From NCBI GenBank assembly GCA_020629895.1, contig JAHDCM010000213.1, forward strand, positions 1 through 6,789: a DNA stretch of 6,789 nucleotides, written 5' to 3'. The stretch comes from Bacteroidota bacterium (GTDB lineage: Bacteria; Bacteroidota; Bacteroidia; Chitinophagales; UBA2359). The notes under the pieces were generated by a model. That model did not search any database and was not told the DNA's origin. It was given only the letters and a program-made list of their open reading frames with translations. A program made the position numbers and the translations under genes. Positions 1-5,919 of this stretch are shown here, piece after piece; the stretch's first letter is position 1; every line of letters starts with the position of its first letter.

Positions 1-23
1 CAATGTGAATGATGTGTATTCTT

Positions 24-36
24 ATGTCAATGACAT
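24..36. repeat. Odd palindrome ATGTCA-A-TGACAT
   Basis: Six-base arms ATGTCA (24-29) and TGACAT (31-36) are perfect inverted copies around one central A. With a one-base centre it cannot form a hairpin, so if it matters it would be a site for a dimeric DNA-binding protein. CAATGT (1-6) and ACATTG (33-38) form a second, wider inverted pair around it. The gene it might control would lie left of the window. This could be chance in AT-rich DNA. Confidence 0.3.
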
Positions 37-45
37 TGGGCGTGT

Positions 46-115
46 CCCCATTTTTCTCGTTTTTACCCCTTCCTGCGTCCTCGCAGGAACTTAGACAAAA
101 ACGAGAAAAATGGGG
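46..115. repeat. Nested perfect palindrome, 19-bp outer arms
   Basis: The outer arms are CCCCATTTTTCTCGTTTTT (46-64) and its exact reverse complement (97-115), 19 of 19 bases. Inside lies a second perfect stem, TTCCTGCG (70-77) with CGCAGGAA (82-89), closed by a TCCT loop. The unpaired bases between the two stems are ACCCC (65-69) and CTTAGAC (90-96). A single strand would fold into a rod with one internal loop. It is not followed by a T-run on either strand, so it is not a standard intrinsic terminator. It forms the first arm of the candidate element at 38-255. Confidence 0.9.
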
Positions 116-141
116 TCGGGCTATCCGTTTGTAGTTGTCTC

Positions 142-222
142 GTAGAAAAGGAGTTCCACTATGTCACCTAGCAGTGTCTTCCTTCGTCAGCCCTGCTAGG
201 TGAAGTGTCACCACCTTTCTAC
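142..222. repeat. Long imperfect hairpin
   Basis: Three stacked helices point to one long stem. GTAGAAA (142-148) pairs with TTTCTAC (216-222), continuing past a bulged A149 to GG (150-151) with CC (214-215). After an internal loop, CACT (157-160) pairs with AGTG (204-207). After a bulge ATG (161-163), TCACCTAGCAG (164-174) pairs perfectly with CTGCTAGGTGA (193-203). The terminal loop is 175-192. The 11-bp perfect helix and the collinear outer helices make chance unlikely. It forms the second arm of the candidate element at 38-255. Confidence 0.8.
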
Positions 223-258
223 TTTGCCAAGCTATCACTACTATCCCTCACGCGGTAG

Positions 259-279
259 ACGATTGAACGATTCACGATT
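259..279. repeat. ACGATT repeats, spacing 8 then 7
   Basis: ACGATT occurs at 259-264, 267-272 and 274-279, separated by GA and by C, and is followed by AACG (281-284). On the minus strand the unit reads AATCGTG or AATCGTT, close to the AATCCTA and AAACCTG units upstream of the minus-strand genes at 4409 and 6769. It lies between the junction element and the hairpin at 297-320. Confidence 0.55.
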
Positions 280-296
280 AAACGTCCGACGGAGTT

Positions 297-320
297 GCCG
301 CCAGCGTCATCGCTGGTGGT
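297..320 (+). repeat. 10-bp hairpin with TCAT loop
   Basis: GCCGCCAGCG (297-306) pairs with CGCTGGTGGT (311-320) around the loop TCAT (307-310). Eight pairs are Watson-Crick and two (297 with 320, 300 with 317) are G-T. The two wobble pairs hold only if the plus strand is the RNA, because they become A-C mismatches on the minus strand. That is weak evidence for plus-strand transcription of this structured region. No T-run follows. Confidence 0.65.
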
Positions 321-334
321 TATAACGACAAGTT

Positions 335-349
335 TCAGCCTCTGGCTGA
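335..349. repeat. Short hairpin TCAGCC-TCT-GGCTGA
   Basis: A perfect 6-bp stem with a 3-base loop lies about 40 bases past the stop codon of the minus-strand transglycosylase gene. Reading on the minus strand, the stem is followed by AACTTGT rather than a T-run, so a role as that gene's terminator is possible but poorly supported. It may simply be the last arm of the structured region to its left. Confidence 0.45.
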
Positions 350-388
350 TTGTTCTCCAACTGTTTCATCGTTTTTCTTCACACCCTG

Positions 389-1339
389 CTACTTAGGAAT
401 CTTAATCGTATATTTCTTTCCTTTTCGGGCTTTCAAAGAAGTACCAATTAACCACTGGTTTAACAATTTCAAATGCTTGTAAGTCGTACCATGTTCATGT
501 GCAAAATCAGCAATGTCACTAATACTACTTACCTCAAGTCTGGTATGTGGGATAGGTGGATATAGATCAGTCTCTTGAAGTTGGAAACCATACTTTTCAG
601 GATTAGATAACAATAACTTATAGGCTAAGATGCGGAAGACATAACGAGACGTTTCGCTATTTAAATAAAGATCAAAGTAATTGCCCTGTTGCTGGCGTTC
701 CATTTGATTAGAGATCCCTTTAACACCCATATTATACCCGCCAGCGGCAGTTGTCCAACTATTTAATTTCCCGTAGGCATTTTTGAGGTATTTGGCTGCC
801 GCCTCTGTTGATTTTTCTACATGATACCGTTCATCTATATCACTACCTATTTCAAGGCCATGACTGCGTCCTGTTTCTTTTAAAAATTGCCAAAAACCGC
901 GTGCATTTTTAGGTGAGATAACATTTTCTAAGCCACTTTCGGCAACGGCTAGGTATTTAAAATCATCAGGAACACCGTGTGCTTCCAAAATAGGCTCAAT
1001 GGTAGGAAACCAACGATTAGCCAATTTTAATATGCGGGCAGTATGCGAATGTCGGTAAGAAATGGAGATTAATTCGCGATCTAGGCGTTCATAAACTTCA
1101 TAATCTTCTAGTGGAATTCGCTCACCAGCAAAGGTGAGTTCTTCAGGTATAAAGGCTTGAGCAACTTCTTGACGCAGTGGTTCGGCAAGACTAGCCTTTC
1201 CTTTTGTTTTGTAAACCGCAGGATGATAGTATAAACTTCCCGACATTTTATCAGGACTGGCAGGGGCTTTTTCTGCGAAAAAAGCATAAGCTCCAAATAA
1301 ACCTAATAGGAGGATGAGAGCGATGGATAGAGATTTCAT
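389..1339 (-). CDS. MltD-like membrane-bound lytic transglycosylase
   Basis: A 316-residue protein with a hydrophobic N-terminal segment (about 4-20, rich in L, I, A), either an export signal or an anchor, so it should act in the periplasm. Residues about 105-245 form a lysozyme-like SLT domain: AESG with catalytic Glu134, GFWQF at 148-152, and an AGGYNMG version of the AYNxG motif at 199-205, followed by SETSRYV at 228-234 as in the MltD group. In that family the enzyme cuts the MurNAc-GlcNAc bond of peptidoglycan and leaves 1,6-anhydroMurNAc. Residues about 267-316 look like one degenerate LysM-type peptidoglycan-binding repeat ending in the typical 'GKKYTIKIP'. ATG at 1339 fits, since the hydrophobic segment begins at once; no Shine-Dalgarno sequence is visible. 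It stands alone, with gene-free DNA on both sides. The enzyme class is secure; the mltD symbol is withheld because orthology cannot be tested here. Confidence 0.92.
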   Translation of the reverse strand: MKSLSIALILLLGLFGAYAFFAEKAPASPDKMSGSLYYHPAVYKTKGKASLAEPLRQEVAQAFIPEELTFAGERIPLEDYEVYERLDRELISISYRHSHTARILKLANRWFPTIEPILEAHGVPDDFKYLAVAESGLENVISPKNARGFWQFLKETGRSHGLEIGSDIDERYHVEKSTEAAAKYLKNAYGKLNSWTTAAGGYNMGVKGISNQMERQQQGNYFDLYLNSETSRYVFRILAYKLLLSNPEKYGFQLQETDLYPPIPHTRLEVSSISDIADFAHEHGTTYKHLKLLNQWLIGTSLKARKGKKYTIKIPK

Positions 1340-1783
1340 AATCGAAACTGCAACTAAGTGATAAAATACAATGTAGGTAAACGCGTAATAGATACCGTAT
1401 TTTTTACGATGGACTAAAAGGCATTATGTCACATTAATTGTAAGGTGGTGAGGGATATAAATAGGATAATTTAAAGGCTACATTCGTTTAGTAAAGATGA
1501 AAAAATAAATTGATCAAATAGGCAGCTAGATTGGGCAATTTATTCTTTCCTCTTTACTTAGTCACGACCAAAAAATAAATAGGTCGATTCTTGCGATCAA
1601 GTAGCAGTTAAACATAATGTGTCTACTGTTCATTCTGCCTGTATCTTGAATCAATCAACAGGCAAAATGCAGTAAATTGTGAGTATCACTTAATTGTGGG
1701 ATGGTACTATAAATGGAGCAAAATTCATTCCACAAATAGTCAAGCTTGTAAGGGAAATGTCAAAATAAGTGTAAAAGGTAAGT
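1340..1783. other. Gene-free AT-rich spacer, 444 bp
   Basis: No plausible coding frame is visible. It should hold the promoter of the transglycosylase gene and the 3' end of the DUF2480 transcript, but I find no clear TAnnTTTG-type box on the minus strand. It contains several weak inverted repeats: 1504-1544, CGACC/GGTCG at 1565-1586, and TGCCTGT (1636-1642) with ACAGGCA (1658-1664). AAAAAATAAAT occurs at 1500-1510 and again near 1570, and two near-copies of AATTGTGRG lie around 1675-1700. None is strong enough to name a function. Confidence 0.6.
1500..1544 (-). terminator. Weak terminator-like hairpin
   Basis: AATAAATTG (1504-1512) and CAATTTATT (1536-1544) are exact inverted copies around a 23-base loop. 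On the minus strand the stem runs directly into further T residues (complement of the A-run at 1500-1503). The stem is almost all A-T and the loop is long, and it lies about 240 bases past the DUF2480 stop, so termination there is speculative. Confidence 0.2.
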
Positions 1784-2302
1784 TTATTTGCGTGGTTGCT
1801 TATAAATTGGCACAGTTGAACAAGGTTCACCATACATCAATGACTTTACATAGGGCTTTAAGAGACGGGTAATTTCGGTATAAGCATAAGCGGGTACGGG
1901 TTTTTGTCCACATCCTTTGACAACCACTCGTTTATCTGTAAATTTATCCAAATCTAATTGATGTAGAGCCTGTTGAAAGAGTAAACAATTAAGCACTTCT
2001 TCTGTTCCAAAAGCCGAAAAATGTGCGTAGGGAGCTAATTTTGTACTAATAAGCATATACGCCCATACTGGTACAATCGCATCTGCCGAACAGATAATGG
2101 CTACATTTTTTCCTTCGTATATCGTCCAATCATGTTCTTTCATCGCTTGTCGAAAATCCTTTTCTTTTAGGATCATTTCCATAAACAAGTAGGGCTTAAT
2201 GTCAAAGGTGACAAATTCACCTTGTGGGTAATAATCTTCGAGATTCAAGGTGATAATCCCACTTTTAGCGACGCGATTTATAATTGGTGGATCTTGGCTC
2301 AT
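1784..2302 (-). CDS. DUF2480 family protein
   Basis: A 172-residue, probably cytoplasmic protein with no signal peptide or membrane segment. I recognise the DUF2480 pattern: an N-terminal 'INRVAKSGIITLNLEDYYP' stretch (about 8-26), the block CSADAIVPVWAYML (71-84), and a C-terminal block with KGCGQKPVPAYAY (129-141) and KSLMYGEPCSTVPIYK (153-168). Three cysteines, 71, 131 and 161, sit in these blocks and could serve a metal site or catalysis; that is inference only. The family is described from Bacteroidota, is about this length, and has no function known to me. The ATG at 2302 is followed at once by the conserved N-terminal block. The gene is transcribed divergently from the hydrolase gene at 2474 and has no operon partner. 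Confidence 0.85.
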   Translation of the reverse strand: MSQDPPIINRVAKSGIITLNLEDYYPQGEFVTFDIKPYLFMEMILKEKDFRQAMKEHDWTIYEGKNVAIICSADAIVPVWAYMLISTKLAPYAHFSAFGTEEVLNCLLFQQALHQLDLDKFTDKRVVVKGCGQKPVPAYAYTEITRLLKPYVKSLMYGEPCSTVPIYKQPRK

Positions 2303-2473
2303 GAGTATTAATTTTTATTGGCGTATATCCATTTCTCTTATAACAAGCATAACAGATAGGAGGTTCAAAGAGCAAAAGAAGTAAAAGACTTATCTTATTT
2401 TTGTTAAATTGTTTTTGAATTTTCCATAGAAGGAGTATATTAACTTGCATTTTTCAAAAAAACAAAATACACG
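2303..2473. promoter_or_regulatory. Divergent intergenic region with a plus-strand -7 box
   Basis: This 171-bp AT-rich spacer must carry promoters for both the DUF2480 gene (leftward) and the hydrolase gene (rightward). TATTTTTG at 2396-2403 matches TAnnTTTG, the -7 consensus known for Bacteroidota, and would leave a leader of roughly 65 bases before the ATG at 2474. No clear TTG -33 element lies at the expected distance, so the match is partial. AAGGAG at 2430-2435 is 38 bases before that ATG, too far to be its ribosome-binding site, and no good start codon follows it in frame. No matching box is seen for the leftward gene. Confidence 0.35.
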
Positions 2474-3721
2474 ATGAAGAAACAGTTACTTTTTATAATT
2501 GTAAGCTTATTAACGGGGAGTTTGTTTGTGACCCAATCCGTTTATGGGCAATGTGCAGACCATTATTTAAATGAAACATTTGATGTGGCTGTAGAAACGG
2601 TCGTTTATTCTGACGTATATGGTTTAGAGATGGATGTGTACCAACCTAGTGGTGATGGTTTGCTGACACCTCGTCCAGTGGTAATTTTTGCACATGGAGG
2701 CGGCTTTACAAGTGGTAGTAAAAACACGTATTCGGCAGAAGCTTTTTGTAATGCCTTTGCCAAGCGTGGATATGTAGCTGCTTCTATCAATTATGCCTTA
2801 GCTGAGAATGCACTTTTATTGAGTGATTCTATCTATATGATTGGTGTTGTCATGCAGGCTGTTTCAGATGGGAAAGCAGCAATACGTTATTTCCGCAAAG
2901 ATGCTGCTACTGATAATAAGTATGAAGTAGATACGAACCAAATCTTTTTTGGAGGTAGTTCGGCAGGGGGTATCTTAGCGATGCATTTGGCTTATTTAGA
3001 TGATATGGCGGAGGTACCAGAACACATGGTTAGTATTATAGATGAACGAGGTGGTTTAGATGGGAATAGCGGTAATGAGGGCTATTCTTCAGCAATTCAT
3101 GGTGTGTTTAATTTGGCGGGTGGGATTAATTCTTTGTCATTTATTGATGCAGATGAAGTTCCTTTGATTAGTTGTCATGGAGATGCTGATGGAACAGTAC
3201 CTTTTGATTGTAATGATGCTTATTGGAATGCTCCATTGCTAGGAGCTATTGATCTGGTAGACCTTTGCGGCAGTAGTGTTATTCATCCTATTTTTGAGGA
3301 AAACGGAATTATCAATGAACTACATGTGTATGAAGGCGAAGATCATACACCCTGGTCAGGCGGAGCTAACCGCGAGGAGATGATGAGTCGTGTGATTGAT
3401 GAAGTAAGTAATTTCTTGTATAAAAATGTGTTGTCTTGTAATTGGGCAACTGGCTTAGAAGAGAATGCCTTACAACAAGCACTTCGCATCCTTCCGAATC
3501 CTGCTACTAATTATATGGATATTTCCCTTACTAACACAGGAGAAGCGAAAATAAAGGAAATAGAGTTGTTTAATATGCAGGGACAGTTAGTACAAAAGCT
3601 TGTTGTTTCTAATAAAAGCCAAACACGTTTAGATCGCGATGGCTTGGAAACAGGTATGTATTTGTTATCCGTTTTACTAGAAAGTGGGCAACGAGTTCAG
3701 CGAAAAATTATGTGGCAGTAG
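2474..3721 (+). CDS. Secreted alpha/beta hydrolase (carboxylesterase-like) with T9SS sorting domain
   Basis: A 415-residue exported protein. Residues 1-25 form a signal peptide (MKKQ, then a hydrophobic core, with likely cleavage near VYG-QC), which also fixes the start. Residues about 40-320 are an alpha/beta hydrolase domain of the BD-FAE/carboxylesterase type: oxyanion motif HGGG at 74-77, nucleophile elbow GSSAG with Ser163, probable acid Asp239 in HGDADGTVP, and His291 in GEDHTPW. The triad is complete, so an active esterase, peptidase or polysaccharide deacylase is likely; the substrate cannot be read from the sequence. Residues about 338-415 are a type A T9SS C-terminal sorting domain (LRILPNPATNYMDI, then LFNMQGQLV, then LETGMYLLSV...QRKIMWQ), which sends the protein through the type IX system to the cell surface or medium. 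The stop overlaps the convergent amidotransferase gene by 14 bp. No sugar-use or other T9SS genes are nearby. Confidence 0.9.
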   Translation: MKKQLLFIIVSLLTGSLFVTQSVYGQCADHYLNETFDVAVETVVYSDVYGLEMDVYQPSGDGLLTPRPVVIFAHGGGFTSGSKNTYSAEAFCNAFAKRGYVAASINYALAENALLLSDSIYMIGVVMQAVSDGKAAIRYFRKDAATDNKYEVDTNQIFFGGSSAGGILAMHLAYLDDMAEVPEHMVSIIDERGGLDGNSGNEGYSSAIHGVFNLAGGINSLSFIDADEVPLISCHGDADGTVPFDCNDAYWNAPLLGAIDLVDLCGSSVIHPIFEENGIINELHVYEGEDHTPWSGGANREEMMSRVIDEVSNFLYKNVLSCNWATGLEENALQQALRILPNPATNYMDISLTNTGEAKIKEIELFNMQGQLVQKLVVSNKSQTRLDRDGLETGMYLLSVLLESGQRVQRKIMWQ

Positions 3722-4409
3722 TTTTAAAAAAAGCATAAATCCACTGTTTAAAAATATCCTCGTGGACTGGGAGTTGAAGACTAGCGAGACCTTTCGCAAC
3801 CTTTTCAGCTCCCATTCTTTTTATACGTGCCTCCATTAGTACTTGGCAGTATTGCTTGCTAAATTCGGGATGTGCTTGAATACCCACCATTTTCTCACCA
3901 ACTTGGAACATACCTATTGTACAGTCATTACTAGTTGCGAGTACGGTACTATTTTCGGGTAAGTCCATGACTTGATCTTGGCACATCATTAATAAGTTGA
4001 TAGATTCTTTTGGTGGAGCCATCCAGGGTTTGGGTACTTGAATGCCAAATGTATGTGTGCCAACACACCAGCCAATCTGTTCGGCTTTACGTACTTTCCC
4101 GCCTAGTGCTTCTGCCAGCATTTGATGTCCAAAGCAAATACCGAAATAAGGGATTTGAGCTTTTTGAATTGCTTGTACAAAGGCTTTTAGGTGAATAATC
4201 CAATCTAGCTGCTCGTAAACAGAATAACGAGAGCCTGTCATCATATAGCCCGCACATTCGCTTACTTTTTCAGGGAAATTACCATCGCATACATAGTAAG
4301 GCACCAGCTTTAAATCGGGTAGGTAAGCTTGATACATAGCAGCGTAATGGGGGGCAATGTATTGGTATTCTTCGCGAACATGATCGCAGATGAGAAGGCC
4401 GATTTGCAT
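3708..4409 (-). CDS. Class I glutamine amidotransferase (GMP synthase GATase-like)
   Basis: A 233-residue, stand-alone cytoplasmic protein of the class I (triad) glutamine amidotransferase superfamily. The nucleophile elbow is GICFGHQ with Cys92, and HPE supplies His180 and Glu182; the triad is complete. TGSRYSVYEQLDW (58-70) and the GWCVG segment (113-117) resemble stand-alone 'GMP synthase-like' members. No synthetase domain is fused, so it is not GuaA. Members hydrolyse glutamine or a gamma-glutamyl amide; the target here is unknown. At the usual 'sHqDqV' motif it reads MCQDQV (142-147), with Cys143 where a His is common. Its ATG at 4409 lies 13 bases past a set of 7-bp repeats. The ALDH gene lies 99 bp upstream on the same strand, which hints at gamma-glutamyl amine metabolism, as in the Puu pathway where an ALDH and a class I amidohydrolase work together, but the sequence does not prove this. 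Confidence 0.87.
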   Translation of the reverse strand: MQIGLLICDHVREEYQYIAPHYAAMYQAYLPDLKLVPYYVCDGNFPEKVSECAGYMMTGSRYSVYEQLDWIIHLKAFVQAIQKAQIPYFGICFGHQMLAEALGGKVRKAEQIGWCVGTHTFGIQVPKPWMAPPKESINLLMMCQDQVMDLPENSTVLATSNDCTIGMFQVGEKMVGIQAHPEFSKQYCQVLMEARIKRMGAEKVAKGLASLQLPVHEDIFKQWIYAFFKTTAT

Positions 4410-4422
4410 AAGTTTAAATTTT

Positions 4423-4452
4423 AGGATTCAGGTGTCAGGAGACAGGGGTCAG
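4423..4452 (-). repeat. 7-bp tandem repeats in the amidotransferase leader
   Basis: On the plus strand four heptamers follow each other exactly: AGGATTC (4423), AGGTGTC (4430), AGGAGAC (4437), AGGGGTC (4444), then AG. AGG and the final C are invariant and the middle varies. In the sense direction of the gene they read as CCT-bearing heptamers ending in CCTAAAA, 13 bases before the ATG. The same arrangement, CCTGAAACCTAAAA, stands before the SDR start at 6769. Direct repeats without a variable spacer rule out CRISPR. It may be a minisatellite-like element or a translation or regulatory leader. Confidence 0.7.
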
Positions 4453-4508
4453 CCTTTTTAATAGGAAATTGATATTTGAATATATAGGTGATCCTTTAGT
4501 CTTCATCC

Positions 4509-5903
4509 CTAAGAAAGTCTTAAATGAAACGACTTAGGTCTGGTCAAACTCTCATAACCCAAAATAGATAAGGTACAACCACGTCCTGAATCTTTAACTC
4601 CCGTCCAAGCGAGGGTAGGATCAAGATAGTCACAACGATTCATAAAACAGGTACCCGTTTCTAGTTGATCACCAATATGAATAGCCTGTTCTATATCCTT
4701 AGTCCAAATTGAAGCAGTTAATCCGTATCGACTATCATTCATGTATTGAATGGCTTCCTCATCATTACTAACAGACATGATGCCAACTACGGGAGCAAAG
4801 GTCTCTTCCCGCATAATTCGCATTGAATGGTTCACATTTGTAAGTACTTGTGGAGCCATATAAGGGGTGTTAGCTCGGTGAGTAGGAAAAGATAAAGGGT
4901 CAATCCATGTTTTGGCTCCCTGCTGGATGGCTTCTACAACTTGTAGTTGAGCATTTGCCGCAGCACTAGTCCGCACCATTGGTCCAAGTGTGGTTTTGGG
5001 AAGTAATGGATTGCCTAATTGGTATGTTTTTGCTAGATCAACAAAACCTTCTACGAATTTGTCAAAGTGATTTTGATGCACATACACTCGTTCAATACCA
5101 CAGCAAGACTGTCCAGAATTGAAAAAGGCACCATCTACAATATTTTCGATGGCATGATCTAAGTTGGCATCTGCTCGCACATAAGCGGGGTCTTTACCTC
5201 CTAGTTCTAAGCCAGTGGCAATAAATCGCTGATTGACTGCTTGCTGGATAGCTGCACCTCCTTTGACAGAACCTGTAAAAGCGACATAATCAATGCGCTG
5301 GTCGGCGATAACCTGCGCTACTTGTTCATGGCTTATGTGTAGGTGTTGAAAAATGCCTTTAGGTAGTCCGGCTGCCTCGAATGCTTGGGTGTATCGTTCA
5401 GCACAAAGAGGAGTTTGTAAGGCATGTTTTAGGATCACTGTATTGCCTGCTAGTAGGGCGGGAATGATTACATTGACACAAGTGAGATAGGGATAATTCC
5501 AGGGGGCGAGTACTAACACTGTTCCCACTGCTTCTCGTCTAATAAAGCGTTGGAACCCTTCTTTGGGAGGAGCGGGAATATCTGCGAGTGCTTGCTCGGC
5601 AATTTCGATCATATACTTGGCACGCTCTTGGAAACCGCCTTTTATTTCGAAGGGGGTATAACGAATAGGGCGGCCCATTTGCCAAGTGATTTCCTCTCCA
5701 ATTTCATCGGCACGGTCTACCATATATTGAACTGCATCTTGACATATTTTTTTTCTTTCTGTTAAGCTCGTTTGTTGCCAAGCTCTTTGTGTTTGTTTGG
5801 CTTGTGAAAGAGTTTGTTCTATTTCGCGAGTATTAGCAAAAGGGCGTTCCACATAAATGGAGCCATCAATAGGGGAGATGGTTTGGAAGGTATTGGTGGA
5901 CAT
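4509..5903 (-). CDS. NAD(P)-dependent aldehyde dehydrogenase
   Basis: A 464-residue member of the ALDH superfamily, near the usual length. From the ATG at 5903 the key residues are Asn136 in APWNYP, Glu233 in LELGGK (general base), catalytic Cys267 in NSGQSC, and Glu367 in REETFAP (cofactor ribose). The C-terminal motif CDYLDPTLAWTGVKDSGRG (424-442) marks a subgroup of uncharacterised bacterial ALDHs that I recall near alcohol dehydrogenase and glutamine synthetase genes. It should oxidise an aldehyde to the acid in the cytoplasm. At the position of ALDH2 Glu195, which contacts the adenine ribose, it has Leu162 (K-H-A-L-Q-T-P), so NADP+ may be accepted; that is inference. The frame is open to a GTG at 5936, but that start would begin inside the hairpin at 5925-5958. 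The ATG at 5903, giving MSTNTFQTISP, matches the normal ALDH N-terminus and is preferred. Confidence 0.9.
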   Translation of the reverse strand: MSTNTFQTISPIDGSIYVERPFANTREIEQTLSQAKQTQRAWQQTSLTERKKICQDAVQYMVDRADEIGEEITWQMGRPIRYTPFEIKGGFQERAKYMIEIAEQALADIPAPPKEGFQRFIRREAVGTVLVLAPWNYPYLTCVNVIIPALLAGNTVILKHALQTPLCAERYTQAFEAAGLPKGIFQHLHISHEQVAQVIADQRIDYVAFTGSVKGGAAIQQAVNQRFIATGLELGGKDPAYVRADANLDHAIENIVDGAFFNSGQSCCGIERVYVHQNHFDKFVEGFVDLAKTYQLGNPLLPKTTLGPMVRTSAAANAQLQVVEAIQQGAKTWIDPLSFPTHRANTPYMAPQVLTNVNHSMRIMREETFAPVVGIMSVSNDEEAIQYMNDSRYGLTASIWTKDIEQAIHIGDQLETGTCFMNRCDYLDPTLAWTGVKDSGRGCTLSILGYESLTRPKSFHLRLS

Positions 5904-5919
5904 GAGATATTTAGCATTT

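Larger units (their letters stand above)
38..255 (+). ncRNA. Candidate structured RNA or dispersed repeat (three-way junction)
   Basis: Two strong hairpins (46-115 and 142-222) are joined and flanked by short unpaired sequences: GGGCGTG at 38-44, TCGGGCTATCCG at 116-127 and CTATCCCTCACGC at 241-253. GCGTG (40-44) is the exact complement of CACGC (249-253), so the ends can close the whole into a three-way junction. GGG (118-120) could also pair with CCC (245-247). CTATCC occurs on both sides of the second hairpin (121-126 and 241-246). From memory, not checked, Bacteroidota genomes carry many intergenic copies with similar joints (GGGCGT, CGGGCTATCC, CTATCCCTCACGC) around variable hairpins, so I read this as one member of a dispersed family. 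The strand is tentative: the stems here are symmetric, and only the neighbouring hairpin at 297-320, with G-T pairs on plus, favours plus. No open reading frame or transposase accompanies it. Confidence 0.42.

Noticed and set aside
1..388. Retron msr-msd RNA on the minus strand, with its reverse transcriptase left of the window
   Set aside because: Short hairpins followed by long ones fit loosely, but no reverse transcriptase gene or convincing a1/a2 pair is visible, and the joints look more like a dispersed Bacteroidota element. A reverse transcriptase gene just left of base 1 would revive the idea.
1108..1296. Small minus-strand frame inside the transglycosylase gene
   Set aside because: It is a shadow in another frame of a well-supported gene and has no motif of its own; the same holds for small frames at 2605-2790, 4010-4198 and 5550-5765.
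1636..1664. TGCCTGT/ACAGGCA hairpin as a terminator of the DUF2480 gene
   Set aside because: The stem is 7 bp with a 15-base loop and no T-run follows on the minus strand.
2265..2450. 61-codon minus-strand frame starting at 2450 with a leucine-rich stretch
   Set aside because: It overlaps the start of the DUF2480 gene and the divergent promoter region, has AT-rich low-complexity content and no recognisable motif.
4423..4452. CRISPR-like repeat array
   Set aside because: Units are 7 bp, directly abutting and degenerate, without spacers.
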